54,238 nucleotides of DNA from assembly GCA_947363765.1 (NCBI GenBank), contig CANAQC010000007.1, positions 1 through 54,238 on the forward strand. Reading direction: 5' to 3'. Below are positions 39,828-52,214 of the stretch, piece by piece. Position 1 is the stretch's first letter. Each line of letters opens with the position of its first letter. Both the position numbers and the translations under genes were made by a program. The notes below the pieces were generated by a model. It made no database searches. It had not been told where the DNA came from and saw only the letters and a list, made by a program, of their open reading frames with translations. This DNA is from an uncultured Clostridium sp. (GTDB lineage: Bacteria > Bacillota > Clostridia > TANB77 > CAG-508).

Positions 39828-41385
39828 ATGGGCACAGAAAATATTTTGTCAAAAATTACACCAAAAGATTATCATAATGAATTAGAAGTTATTTTAGATG
39901 ACAAAGATTTTAAAGAGGATGTAAAAAATCTTCTTCTTTCATGTGTTTATAAAATTGAAGCAGGATATGAAGACTATAAGATGGTAAAAAGAATAGTAGA
40001 AACTAAAAAAGAATATCTAGAAAAAATAATGGAAATTTTAAAGAAAAAATGTAATCATATTGAAATTATAAAAGATGAAAAAAACGATAATAATACAAAA
40101 AAATACGAAATAAATAAAATGGATGGAACTATTTATTTATGGCATCCAAATGAAAGTATGTTATTATATGCAATTTATGAAATTGATGATAGACAAATAT
40201 ATGTAGATGAAAAATATAGTATACTTCGTATAGCTTTATCAGAACTATTAAACAAAGGAGAAAATATCAATAATTTAGAAGTATTACGAGATTTTAATGG
40301 TTGGAATTGGAATACAAGTCCAAAAGAAATTGGAGAAGTTACTCTAAATTTAATTTATCAAAATTTAATATATTTGCTTGGGTTACCAATTCTAAAAAAG
40401 TGGATTTATATGGGTGATACTAAGGACTACCTAGAAGTAGTAAAACAAAAATTAATTTTAAATTATGGAGAAGAAAATGCAAAAGAAATATTTAAATGGA
40501 TTGAAAAATTAGCTTTTGTTATTCTACGGAGAAAATAATGAAAAAGAAAAGGAAAGTTTGTTAGAAGAAAAAGAAGAAATAGAAAAAGAATTACAAAGGT
40601 TAAATGATAAAAGAACACTTTTAGATGAAGTGTCAAAACAAAAAAAAGAAGCTTTACACAAAATTAAAGAAATTGATACCATACTAAATGATAAAAAATT
40701 ATTAGAAAAAGAGTATAAAACAAGAAATGATAAACTTCCAGAATATAATAAAATTTTTAGTATAGCACATTTAACAGAAATATTATCAAAACAAAGAAAA
40801 AAAATTATGACTAAAATGGAGGAAGAAAGTAGAATTTTAGACCCAAATTACTATATGAAGGTAAGGAGTAATTTAGAAGAAAAAAAAGAATTATTAGATT
40901 ACATTAATTTAGAAGATAAAAATAAAAAAACTAAAAAAGAATATAGTATTTCATTACAAAAAGTAGTAATGAATTGTTTAAGAATACAAATTCAACAAGC
41001 AAAAAGAAAAGAAGAAATCATGGAGCTAATATACAAATTTAGATATTATAATTTTATTTATTTAGATGATACCACTTATATAAAAGATGAAGAAGAATTA
41101 AAAGAAAAGAAAAAAGAGCTAGAATATTTACTAATTAGGAAGGCAATAAAAGAAAAGGTAATGCTTAAAATAACAAAAAATGAAAGCATTAATATTCAAA
41201 TATTACAAAAATTATTAGAAACTAGAATTATTAACTTAGAAAAGATAGTATTTGAATTACAAGAGGAAAAATTAGTAGGATATCTTTATGATGGAGATAT
41301 ATTAGAAAAAAAAATACCTATACAAGGTATTAATAAAACAGATATTTTAATTAAGAAAAATAAAAAAATAAAATTAATAATATAA
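39828..41385 (+). CDS. Unknown 518-aa protein with C-terminal coiled coil, one CGGA site
   Basis: Reading CGGA at 40527 as Gly234 fuses two standard ORFs into one. The N-terminal half is globular and mixed (motifs such as MDGTIYLWHPNESMLLYAIYEI). The C-terminal half is a long Glu/Lys coiled coil (ESLLEEKEEIEKELQRLNDK) ending in a small beta segment (LVGYLYDGDILEKKIPI). I do not recognise a family, so homology cannot independently prove the fusion here. It follows from the same rule, the exact in-frame position and the absence of a stop. It lies between ftsK and an MBL hydrolase. Confidence 0.7.
40527..40530 (+). other. CGGA site 16 in the 518-aa unknown (Gly234)
   Basis: LAFVIL, then CGGA, then ENNEKEKESLL. 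Frame 0 reaches TAA two codons later (40536-40538). The preceding codon is CTA. Confidence 0.78.
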
Positions 41386-41404
41386 ATTTTTTAGGAGGAA
41401 GCTT

Positions 41405-43053
41405 ATGAAGATAACATTTTTAGGAGCAACAAAAACTGTAACAGGTTCAAATTTTTTAGTAGAAGCTTGTGGAAAAAAATTTTTAGTAGACTGTGGTATG
41501 TATCAAGGAAAAGCAACAGAAGAAAAAGAAAATGATGCTCCATTTTTATTTAATGTTGAACAAATAGACTTTGTGTTATTAACACATGCACATATTGACC
41601 ATTCAGGACGAATTCCAAAACTATATAATGATGGATATAGAAATCAAATTATTGCAACAAAAGCAACTTGTGAACTTTGTAGTATTATGCTACCAGATAG
41701 TGGACATATTCAAGAAATGGAAATAGAATGGAGAAATCGTAAGCGCAAAAGAGAAGGAAAAAAAGAATTACCACCACTTTATACAGCAGAAGAAGCCACA
41801 AAATCTTTAGAATTATTTAGACCAGTACAATATGATGAAATCATAGATATAGATGAAAATATAAAAGTTAGATTTAATGACGCAGGTCATATGTTAGGTT
41901 CTAGCATTATAGAAATATGGGCAAATGAGGATGGAGAAACTAAAAAGGCAGTATTTACAGGAGATATTGGAAATAATGATATTCCTCTCTTAGCATCTCC
42001 AACAATGATAGAATCAGCAGATTATTTAGTAATGGAATCAACATATGGTAGTAGATTACACATGAAAAATGACGATAAAGCAGAAATATTTTTAAATATT
42101 GTATCAGAAACATTAGATAATGGAGGAACAGTAGTTATACCATCTTTTGCAGTAGGAAGGACACAAGAAATTTTATATGAGTTAAATAAGTTAAAAGAGA
42201 AACATGATGATAAAGAATTTATAAGAAAATATGAAACTTTAATGAAAGTACCAGTTTTTGTAGATAGTCCTCTTGCAATTTCTGCAACAGAAATATTTAG
42301 AAAAAATATGGATTTATTTGATGATGATGTGCAACAGGCTATGGAAGAAGGCGATAATCCATTAGAATTTCCAGGGCTACAATTTACAAAAACAGCAGAA
42401 GAATCTAAAGAATTAAATGAAAAAGAACGGTTCTTCTATTGTTATTTCTGCAAGTCGGTATGTGTGAGGTTGGACGTATTAAACATCATTTAAAACATAA
42501 TCTTTGGAACCCAAAAAGTACAATTTTATTTGTTGGTTACCAAGCAGAAGGAACATTAGGAAGTAAATTAGTTAATGGAGAGAAGAAAGTAAAAATATTT
42601 GGAGAAGAAATTGCAGTAAATGCAAGAATTGAATATATTGAAGGATATTCAGGTCATGCTGACCAAGAATGGCTGTTAAACTTCATTTATTCTTTCATTC
42701 AAAAACCAAAACAAATATTTTTAGTACATGGGGAACAAGACTCCCAAGAAGTATTAAAAGAAAAAATACTAAAAACAACAGATATTCCTGTTATTATACC
42801 AGACTTTGGAGAAACATATGAATTAAAAGAAAATGTGGAACTAACAAATAAATTAGAGTTAACTACAAGATATAAACCATTAAGATTAGAAGTAATAGAA
42901 CGTATGCAAAAATTAAAAGATGAAGTAGAAGATATGGCTAAGATTATAAAAGACGAAATTATTACAGAAAAAGCAAAAGATGCAGAAGTAGCATCTATTA
43001 ATGAAAAAATAAAAGAATTAGAAAGACAAATTGTGAAAATTATAGAAGAATAA
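41405..43053 (+). CDS. MBL-fold/beta-CASP RNA-processing hydrolase, two CGGT sites
   Basis: A metallo-beta-lactamase protein with a beta-CASP domain (CPSF73/YSH1-like bacterial type); 548 aa after two CGGT quadruplets. Metal motif LTHAHIDHSGRIPKL near residue 60, NDAGHMLGSS and VFTGDIGNND. The beta-CASP part has STYGSRLH, VVIPSFAVGRTQEILYEL, VFVDSPLAISATEIF and then GSSIVISASGMCEVGRIKHHL, with both Gly from quadruplets. An RNA specificity segment (GTLGSKLVNGEKKVKIFGEEIAVNA) and YIEGYSGHADQ follow, then a helical tail. It likely cleaves RNA; the exact substrate is unknown. Confidence 0.92.
42428..42431 (+). other. CGGT site 17 in the beta-CASP hydrolase (Gly342)
   Basis: ELNEKE, then CGGT, then SSIVISAS. 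The preceding codon is GAA. Frame 0 continues in an unrelated frame to a stop at 42491. Confidence 0.93.
42456..42459 (+). other. CGGT site 18 in the beta-CASP hydrolase (Gly351)
   Basis: IVISAS, then CGGT, then MCEVGRIKHHL. SASGM is the conserved beta-CASP motif. It is only 28 nt after the previous site. The preceding codon is AGT. Confidence 0.96.
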
Positions 43054-43067
43054 GGGGAAAATAAATA

Positions 43068-44987
43068 ATGCAAACAAAATATTTAAATGATGCAATAATT
43101 GGAAACAAGAAAATGGTTGCAAGTTATAATAAAAAAGGAGAACTATTAAGATTATATTATCCAGCACCAGACCATAAACAATATATAGATTATTGCTATG
43201 CAGGATTAAAAATTAATGATTCATGTCTTGTTAATTTATATGATGATATAAATAATCAATACAACCAATATTATACACAAGATACTAATGTGTTAAATAC
43301 CCAAATATATAATACATATTTTAATTTAAAAGTTAACCAATTGGACTTTGTACCAGTTAAAGAAAATATATTAGTCAAAAAGTATGAATTTATAAATGAA
43401 AACAATATTGATTTAGATATAAAATTTTTATTACATTCAAAATTACTTTCTAATGAAAACAATCCAGTTAGTTGTAAAATAATAAAGCAAGGAATGATTC
43501 AATATTGTCATGATGATATGATAATAATTTCTTCAAATAAAACACCATTAAAGAGTTTTCAAATTAATGATACAAATTCTAATATTTATACAGGAGTAAT
43601 TTATGACAAAGATTATATTGGGATGAGTGAAGATTCAAGTATTAGTTATGATATTGGTATATTAAAACCAAATCAGAAAAAAGAACTATTAATATATCTA
43701 TGGATAAACCAAAATAATGAAGATTATAAAATAGATGAGATTATAAAGAAAAATGAAACAATTCAAAATATAAATTTTGAAAAGGAATTAGAAACTACAA
43801 TTAAATATTGGAGAAAATATGTAAAACAACATCAAACACTAAATTTAAAAACTGAAACAGAATATGATAAAAAAATTAAAAACATATATAATAGAACTAT
43901 TTTATTATATCCTTTACTTACTAATGAAGAAACAGGAGGGATTTTGGCAAGTATTGAAATAGATGAACATAAAACACAATGTGGAAGATATAGTTATTGT
44001 TGGACTAGGGATGCTGTATTTGTTACTAAAGCACTTGATATTCTTGGAATGGAAAAAGAAACTGAAAAATTTTATAAAACATTTTGTAAAAATACACAAA
44101 GCAAAACTGGTATGTGGGAACAACGCTTTTTTACAGATGGAAGACTTGCACCATGTTGGGGGTATCAAATAGATGAAACAGCAAGTGTTATTTATGGAGT
44201 ATATGAACACTATAAAAAAACAAATAATATAAAATTTTTAAAAGATAACTTAAAAATGATAGAAAAAGCAAATAAATTTTTACAAATATATGTATATGAT
44301 ATTTTAGAAGAAAAAAAACAAATGCATGTAAGCTATGATTTATGGGAAATGCATGAAGGTATACACTTATACTCTATAGCAAGCATATTTGCAGCATTTG
44401 ATGCAATGGTTAAAATTTATGATATATTAAAACGAAACATAGAAAAACAAAGTACGACTAGCAGACTAAAACAAGAAAATATTATAAAAGAAGAAGAGAT
44501 TTTAAAACAAAATTTAACTAAAATAAAAGAATATGTAATAAACAAATTTTATGATGAAGATAAAAAATGTTTTAAAAGAAATGATAAAGATGAAAAAATG
44601 GATATTAGTATACTAGGAGCAGTAACACCATTTTGCATGTTTTCACCAAAAGAAAAGAAAATTACAAATACAGTAGAGAAAATAAATTTAACCTTACGAA
44701 CATTTACAGGAGGATATAAACGTTTTGAACAAGACCACTATAGAAATGGAAATCCATGGCCAATTGCAACATTATGGATGGCCCTATATTATATTGAGAT
44801 ACATGAATATAAAAAAGCAAAGGAATGCTTGGATTTTGTAGTATCATCTAGCACTAAGCATGGTTTTTTAGCAGAACAAGTAGATAATGATACAATGCAA
44901 GCTAATTGGGTAATAGGACTTGGTTGGAGTCATGCAATGTTCATTATTGTATTAGAAAAATTAAACATATTGAATATAAAAAAATAA
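43068..44987 (+). CDS. GH15-like glucoamylase/glucodextranase-type hydrolase
   Basis: A 639-aa protein with an N-terminal beta-sandwich (about 1-250) and an (alpha/alpha)6 barrel. Catalytic-type blocks are GRYSYCWTRDAVFVTKALDILGM, WEQRFFTDGRLAPCWGYQIDETASVIYGVYEH, SYDLWEMHEGIHLYSIASIFAAFDAM (with a candidate general acid Glu) and GGYKRFEQDHYRNGNPWPIATLW. No signal peptide, so it is probably cytoplasmic, acting on glycogen or oligosaccharides. It lies just after the MBL hydrolase. Confidence 0.87.
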   Translation: MQTKYLNDAIIGNKKMVASYNKKGELLRLYYPAPDHKQYIDYCYAGLKINDSCLVNLYDDINNQYNQYYTQDTNVLNTQIYNTYFNLKVNQLDFVPVKENILVKKYEFINENNIDLDIKFLLHSKLLSNENNPVSCKIIKQGMIQYCHDDMIIISSNKTPLKSFQINDTNSNIYTGVIYDKDYIGMSEDSSISYDIGILKPNQKKELLIYLWINQNNEDYKIDEIIKKNETIQNINFEKELETTIKYWRKYVKQHQTLNLKTETEYDKKIKNIYNRTILLYPLLTNEETGGILASIEIDEHKTQCGRYSYCWTRDAVFVTKALDILGMEKETEKFYKTFCKNTQSKTGMWEQRFFTDGRLAPCWGYQIDETASVIYGVYEHYKKTNNIKFLKDNLKMIEKANKFLQIYVYDILEEKKQMHVSYDLWEMHEGIHLYSIASIFAAFDAMVKIYDILKRNIEKQSTTSRLKQENIIKEEEILKQNLTKIKEYVINKFYDEDKKCFKRNDKDEKMDISILGAVTPFCMFSPKEKKITNTVEKINLTLRTFTGGYKRFEQDHYRNGNPWPIATLWMALYYIEIHEYKKAKECLDFVVSSSTKHGFLAEQVDNDTMQANWVIGLGWSHAMFIIVLEKLNILNIKK

Positions 44988-45172
44988 ACAAAATGAAAAA
45001 ATGCTGATGATAAAAATATTGTTACATAAAATGTACAAGAGAAGAAAAGATAGTGGATGGCTAGAAATTTTAAATAGATAGAAATGTGCCTAAAATTGAA
45101 TTAGTATTAGCAAATGTAAAAATGGTTATAGAAATATTATAAAAATGAAATAAAAGTAATTGTGTAATTATA
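44988..45172 (+). other. Gap without a clear gene
   Basis: About 185 bp with short broken frames. A fragment reading NVPKIELVLANVKMVIEIL lies near 45085-45140. It could be the remnant of a coding region, but there is no start or ribosome site and no recognisable family. Confidence 0.3.
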
Positions 45173-45202
45173 AAAAGTCTAGTATAATAATACTAGATTT
45201 TT
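45173..45202 (+). terminator. Hairpin terminator upstream of the zincin-like gene
   Basis: AAAAAGTCTAGTA pairs with TACTAGATTTTT, only 17 bp before the next start. Confidence 0.75.
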
Positions 45203-45218
45203 ATGTCTTGGAGGATGA

Positions 45219-46604
45219 ATGGAAACAAAAAAAGAAAAAAAGGCTATAAGCAAAATAGTATATATTATTGTTTTACTTATCCTAGCATTTATTGTAACTA
45301 AATTATATAGCGCATTTGATAAAAATAATTTTAATGATTTTGTAAGAACAGAATATATTTTATATACTTCTGAATTTACAAGAGATAATATTATTAAATA
45401 TTCAAAAAATGATAGTTATAAAATTAAATCAGATACTCCAAATGATGCAATGTTTTATAAAGAAATAGAAGTAATTCCTAATACTCCATATAAAGTAACT
45501 TGTATGGTTAAAACACAAGATATAGTAACTACAAAAGAAGTATCTAATGCAGGAGCAAATATTAGTATTGCAGATACTGTGGAAAAATCAAAAAGCATTA
45601 CAGGTACAAGTGATTGGCAAAAACTAGAATTTATATTTAATTCTAAAAATCGCACTAGTGTAAAATTAGGATTTAGATTAGGTGGATATGATGATAACTG
45701 TACAGGTAGTGCATGGTTTTCGGATTTTACAATTGAACAAGGTAGTAATCAAAAAGATTCAAACTGGAATTTTGCATGTTTTATATTTACAAATACAGAT
45801 GTAGTATTACAAGAAAATGGTGAACAAAAAGAAATAAAACTCAAAATGACTGGTACTGATATATTAGATATGAAACAAAATATGGCACGTTTTAAAACTT
45901 CATGTAATGAATTATCAAAAGGAAAAATGAGTGTTAATTATGATATAATAACGATTGAAGAGCCAATTACTACACTTTCTTATGATAATGAAAATGGGTA
46001 TTATGTGGGTCCTGAAAATATACAAAATACAATAGAACCATATATAAATAGTAATAATTATGACCATATATTTATATGTGTTCGACTAGGAGATAGTAAA
46101 CATCAAAATGACATTCCAGTTTATGATTGGATTGGTCTTGGTGGAATGGATTATTTAGGAATTGGATTTTCTAATATTCGTTTGCCAAATAGTACTAAAA
46201 ATTATATTTACAAATATGATAGCAGAATAAATACATTTCCAGAAGAAGTATTTATACATGAGTTTCTACATTCATTAGAAAGAAATTCAAAAGAATATGG
46301 TTTCGAAAGACCAGAATTACATGATTATGCAAAATATGGTTATAAAGAAGAACGTTTGCAAGGTTTAAAAAAGTGGTATGAAGATTATATGAATAAAAAT
46401 ATAAAAACAGATTCTGGGTATATTGGTTTAGATGAAAGAATTTATGAATTAAAACCAAACCATGAAGAAGACTTTACATATACATATAAATTGAATGAAT
46501 TTAAAGATTCACAAAATTTTGTACAAAAAATAAAACAAATTATTACAAAAGCATTTAAAAATTTAACTACAATTACAATAAAAAAGGAAGGAAATAATAT
46601 ATAA
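45219..46604 (+). CDS. Membrane-anchored zincin-like metalloprotease candidate
   Basis: A 461-aa protein with an N-terminal anchor (KIVYIIVLLILAFIVTKLY, about residues 11-30), a beta-sandwich of carbohydrate-binding type (about 45-175), then a globular domain with EVFIHEFLHSLERNSKEYG. That is the HExxH zinc motif, followed by a possible third-ligand Glu in RPELHDYAKYGY. It probably cleaves a surface or extracellular protein; the substrate is unknown. GGAGG upstream of ATG. It ends immediately at the queA start. Confidence 0.75.
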   Translation: METKKEKKAISKIVYIIVLLILAFIVTKLYSAFDKNNFNDFVRTEYILYTSEFTRDNIIKYSKNDSYKIKSDTPNDAMFYKEIEVIPNTPYKVTCMVKTQDIVTTKEVSNAGANISIADTVEKSKSITGTSDWQKLEFIFNSKNRTSVKLGFRLGGYDDNCTGSAWFSDFTIEQGSNQKDSNWNFACFIFTNTDVVLQENGEQKEIKLKMTGTDILDMKQNMARFKTSCNELSKGKMSVNYDIITIEEPITTLSYDNENGYYVGPENIQNTIEPYINSNNYDHIFICVRLGDSKHQNDIPVYDWIGLGGMDYLGIGFSNIRLPNSTKNYIYKYDSRINTFPEEVFIHEFLHSLERNSKEYGFERPELHDYAKYGYKEERLQGLKKWYEDYMNKNIKTDSGYIGLDERIYELKPNHEEDFTYTYKLNEFKDSQNFVQKIKQIITKAFKNLTTITIKKEGNNI

Positions 46605-48776
<2,172 letters not shown>

Positions 48777-48792
48777 AAAGGAGTATATAAAA

Positions 48793-50292
48793 ATGAATGA
48801 AGGAAATATAAACTATCAAAATTATAAAGAAAAAAGATTATCAAAAATAATCATAATTTCAATTGTTATAGTAACACTTTTAATTATAGCAATTATGTGT
48901 GCAATTATATATATACAAAAAAAGGCATTTCGTATTTATATTGATGGAAAAAGTGTAAACCTACCAAGTGATACTATTATTATTGATGATTTAACAGGAA
49001 AGATTCATGTAGATATTGCAGGAATTGCAAGTTATTTAGGATATAGTTCTCATAAAGGAGAATTTAAACTGTATACAGAAGATGAAAATAAATGCTGGGT
49101 AGAAAATAAAAATGAGACAGCATCATTTTTCCTAAATTCAAATAAGATTTCAAAAGTAATTCCTAATCAAACAAAAGACTATGAAGATTATATATTACAA
49201 GACCCAGTTATTAGTAAAAACAATAAATTATATGCAACACCAGAAGCAATAAAAATTGGATTCAATGTAACTTTTAATTATAATCAAGAAGAAAATAATA
49301 TCCAAATATATACATTACCATATCTTGTGCAAAGTTATAATCAACAATTTAAAAAATTAGGTTATAAAGAAGGAATTGATAATGATTTTAATAATCAAAA
49401 AGCAATTTTATATGATTTATTTGTTGTAAAAAAAGATAATAATTTATATGGTGTTGTTAATAGTAAAAATGATGAAATTATAGGTTCAAGATATGCTAAA
49501 ATGGTATTTAATGAAAATGCAAGGGAGTTTTATGTTACAAGTAATAACAAAAAAGGAATTGTAACTGAAAATGGTGAAACAAAGATTAATTTACTATATG
49601 ATGACATTAATATGATTGATAGAAATAATGGTCTTTATATGGTAAGAAATAATAGCAAATATGGTGTAATTGGAAATAGTGGTAATACTATTATTCATTT
49701 AGAATATGAAAAAATTGGTGTAAATGTTTCATCATTCCCTAATAATAATATTACAAACCAATATGTTTTATTTGAAAATTCAATTCCAGTATATCAAAAT
49801 AAAAAGTGGGGAATGTTTGATATAAGAGGAAATCTAATTTTACCACTTGAATTTGATGCAATAGGCTATTCTTCAGGAGCAACAGGAAATTTAAGCGGTA
49901 AAATAGTTAGTAACCTACTTATTATTCCAAACTATAAAGCTATTGTATTTGGAAAAGATTTTAACATACAAGAAGCAAATAATACAAAAAAGGTAAGAAG
50001 ATATGGAATTTATGATTATACAGGAAATGAATTAGTAGTTCCAGCATTAGATAATGCATATTTTGTTGTTAATGCAGGAGTATATACCTACTATATGGAA
50101 AACAATGGAAATACTTTAAATATAGAAGAATATTTAGAAATTCATAAACCACAAACTACAATAAACAATACTACACCAAATAATGAGGATATAATTAATA
50201 ATACAATGTCTAACCAAAATTTAATATCTACAGGCGATAATCAAATACAAGATTCAACAAATAATAATGTATTAACTAATAGTTTACAATAA
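48793..50292 (+). CDS. WG-repeat membrane-anchored protein
   Basis: A 499-aa protein with one N-terminal membrane helix (about 19-41), then a copper-amine-oxidase-N-type beta domain (IYIDGKSVNLPSDTIIID and ASYLGYSSHKGEFKLY), then WG-type repeats (NLYGVVNSKNDEII, SKYGVIGNSGNTII, KKWGMFDIRGNLILPLEFD) and an Asn/Thr-rich tail. WG repeats occur in surface proteins of unknown binding role. ATG 48793 has AAAAGGAG upstream; a longer frame overlaps tgt and is not used. Confidence 0.78.
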   Translation: MNEGNINYQNYKEKRLSKIIIISIVIVTLLIIAIMCAIIYIQKKAFRIYIDGKSVNLPSDTIIIDDLTGKIHVDIAGIASYLGYSSHKGEFKLYTEDENKCWVENKNETASFFLNSNKISKVIPNQTKDYEDYILQDPVISKNNKLYATPEAIKIGFNVTFNYNQEENNIQIYTLPYLVQSYNQQFKKLGYKEGIDNDFNNQKAILYDLFVVKKDNNLYGVVNSKNDEIIGSRYAKMVFNENAREFYVTSNNKKGIVTENGETKINLLYDDINMIDRNNGLYMVRNNSKYGVIGNSGNTIIHLEYEKIGVNVSSFPNNNITNQYVLFENSIPVYQNKKWGMFDIRGNLILPLEFDAIGYSSGATGNLSGKIVSNLLIIPNYKAIVFGKDFNIQEANNTKKVRRYGIYDYTGNELVVPALDNAYFVVNAGVYTYYMENNGNTLNIEEYLEIHKPQTTINNTTPNNEDIINNTMSNQNLISTGDNQIQDSTNNNVLTNSLQ

Positions 50293-50337
50293 CTTTTACA
50301 TTTTTATACAAAAGTAATTGATAACAAAAAATACTTT

Positions 50338-50377
50338 AAAAAGGCAGAAGAAATATTATAAATTTCTTTTGCCTTTT
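50338..50377 (+). terminator. Terminator after the WG-repeat gene
   Basis: AAAAAGGCAGAAGAAAT pairs with ATTTCTTTTGCCTTTTT, one mismatch. Confidence 0.85.
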
Positions 50378-50439
50378 TAAAGTTCTAAAATATAAAAAAT
50401 CCCATATAGATTAAAAGAAGAAGAGGAGGTATTTTTATT

Positions 50440-50845
50440 ATGAATAATTTTGCACAAAATCAAGGAGGAACAGATAATAAAAATAATTTAATTAATATAG
50501 GTAAAGGAATTTTATTATCTTATATAATTACATTTGTATTACTATTTGTGTTATCTATTTTGTTAACATATACTAAATTAGCAGAAAACACAATAGCACC
50601 AATTATTATAGTAATTACCATTATTAGTATTTTAATTGGAAGTAGTATAGCAAGTTCAAAAATTAAGAAAAAAGGAATTATAAATGGTGGAATAGTAGGA
50701 TTTATATATATATCATTATTGTATTTATTATCTAGCATAGTAGAAGTAGGATTTAGTGTTAATATATATGCAATAATAATGATTACCTTATCTATATTAT
50801 CTGGAATGTTACGGAGGAATTGTAGGAGTAAACTTAAAAAAATAA
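50440..50845 (+). CDS. TIGR04086-like small membrane protein, one CGGA site
   Basis: A 134-aa protein with four membrane helices (about 19-42, 50-66, 78-97, 101-124). Its Gly-rich ends (GKGILLSYIITFVLLFVLSILL and the final GMLGGIVGVNLKK) resemble the clostridial TIGR04086 family. The quadruplet at 50812 supplies Gly125. Reading frame 0 instead gives a charged RRNCRSKLKK-type tail that is unlike a membrane protein. GAGGAGG precedes ATG. Confidence 0.75.
50812..50815 (+). other. CGGA site 20 in the small membrane gene (Gly125)
   Basis: LSGML, then CGGA, then GIVGVNLKK and stop. The last membrane helix stays hydrophobic only in the shifted frame. The preceding codon is TTA. Confidence 0.87.
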
Positions 50846-50903
50846 TTGACAAACAAACCTTATGTATAATACAATAAAAAAAACTATGAAAAGGAGAAGA
50901 AAA

Positions 50904-51362
50904 ATGGAAAAAATACGTGGGTTTGAAATAGCAAAAGGATTTGAAGAAAAACAAATTAATCTACCAATTAGAAAAACAAAATATTCAGCAGGATATGATA
51001 TAGAAGCAGCAGAAGATACTATTATTCCAAGCTTTAAAAAAGGAGCAAATCCAACATTAGTAAAAACAGGATTAAAAGCTTATATGCAAGATGATGAAGT
51101 TATGCTTTTATATAATAGAAGTTCTAATCCAAAGAAAAAAGGATTAATTATGGCAAATAGTGTAGGAGTAATAGATAAAGACTATTATGGAAATCCAGAT
51201 AATGATGGTCATTTTATGTTTGCTTTTTATAATATAAAAGAAGAGGACATAATAATAAAAAAAGGAGAAGCTATTGGGCAAGCAGTATTCCAAAAATACT
51301 ATGTAACAGACAATGATGTAGCAAAAGGAGAAAGATTAGGAGGATTTGGTTCAACAAATTAA
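50904..51362 (+). CDS. dut: dUTPase
   Basis: Hydrolyses dUTP to dUMP, limiting uracil in DNA; 152 aa. Motifs are SAGYDIEAAED (motif 1), YNRSSNPKKKGLIMANSVGVID (motifs 2-3) and RLGGFGSTN (motif 5). Slightly longer than the classic trimeric type, with a lysine-rich insert in motif 2. ATG 50904 has AAAAGGAG upstream; the longer frame starting at 50862 lies over the preceding stop. Confidence 0.93.
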   Translation: MEKIRGFEIAKGFEEKQINLPIRKTKYSAGYDIEAAEDTIIPSFKKGANPTLVKTGLKAYMQDDEVMLLYNRSSNPKKKGLIMANSVGVIDKDYYGNPDNDGHFMFAFYNIKEEDIIIKKGEAIGQAVFQKYYVTDNDVAKGERLGGFGSTN

Positions 51363-51430
51363 AAACACATCTGGAAATAATAAAAAAAATTTAGCTTACT
51401 CCTGCAATGGAAGGGCTCAATTATATAAGA

Positions 51431-51467
51431 AAAAATTACCAAAAGCTTTTGACTTTTGGTAATTTTT
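51431..51467 (+). terminator. Terminator after dut
   Basis: AAAAATTACCAAAAG pairs with CTTTTGGTAATTTTT, a perfect 15-bp stem. Confidence 0.88.
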
Positions 51468-51477
51468 GTAGTATAAT
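51449..51477 (+). promoter_or_regulatory. Promoter of carD, inside the dut terminator
   Basis: TTGACT (51449-51454), 17 bp, then TATAAT (51472-51477). The -35 lies in the hairpin loop of the upstream terminator. Confidence 0.75.
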
Positions 51478-51489
51478 AAATATGTCAAA

Positions 51490-51515
51490 AAAATAAAAAA
51501 TCGATTTTTTATTTT
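51490..51515. repeat. 26-bp perfect palindrome in the carD leader
   Basis: AAAATAAAAAA, TCGA, TTTTTTATTTT. It lies 13 bp after the -10 and could be an operator or an RNA hairpin. Confidence 0.7.
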
Positions 51516-51591
51516 GAACTTAGTATTATAACAAAAAAGTCGCATTTTTTAAAAATATATATAAATTGGGAAGGAAGTGGCACTTTTTGCT

Positions 51592-52170
51592 ATGTTTAAT
51601 GTAGGAGATCATATTGTATATCCAATGCACGGTGCAGGAGTAATTGATGCAATAGAAGAAAAAGATATTTTAGGAGAAAAACAAGCATATTATATACTAA
51701 AAATGCCAGGAGAAGTAAAAGTAATGGTGCCAACCAATAAAGCAGAAGAAATTGGTGTAAGAAGTATAATTGATAAAGCATCAGCTGATAAAGTTTTTAC
51801 TATATTAGAAGAAGATAAAACAGAAATGTCTATGAATTGGAATAAAAGATATCGTGATAATATGGATAAAATGAAAAGTGGAGATATTTATGAAATTGCA
51901 GATGTAGTTAGAAATCTAACATTTAAACAAAAAGAAAAAGGATTATCAACAGGAGAAAAGAAAATGTTATCAAATGCAAAACAAATATTAGTAAGCGAAC
52001 TTGTTTTAGCAGAGAATTCATCTCAGGAAGAAATTGAAGGATTAGTAGATAATAAAATTAATTCTTCATTTAAAGAATTTGAACTTGACCATATTGAACC
52101 AGTTCAAAATGTAGTAAGCAAATTTATTCCTTTTGAAGATACAACAGATAATATAAGTGAAAATGCATAA
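51592..52170 (+). CDS. CarD-family transcription regulator
   Basis: RNA polymerase-binding regulator; 192 aa. The N-terminal Tudor-like RID domain reads MFNVGDHIVYPMHGAGVIDAIEEKDILGEKQAYY (binds RNAP beta), and the C terminus is the helical DNA-binding CdnL/CarD domain (MNWNKRYRDNMDKMKSGDIYEIADVVRNL). The family start MFNVGD supports ATG 51592 although an in-frame GTG lies at 51577. A strong terminator follows. Confidence 0.92.
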   Translation: MFNVGDHIVYPMHGAGVIDAIEEKDILGEKQAYYILKMPGEVKVMVPTNKAEEIGVRSIIDKASADKVFTILEEDKTEMSMNWNKRYRDNMDKMKSGDIYEIADVVRNLTFKQKEKGLSTGEKKMLSNAKQILVSELVLAENSSQEEIEGLVDNKINSSFKEFELDHIEPVQNVVSKFIPFEDTTDNISENA

Positions 52171-52214
52171 ACAAAAGACATTATCGAAAAAATATTCGAT
52201 AATGTCTTTTGTTT
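52168..52214 (+). terminator. Terminator after carD
   Basis: A perfect 20-bp stem around ACAAAAGACATTATCGAA with a short A-rich loop. Confidence 0.9.
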
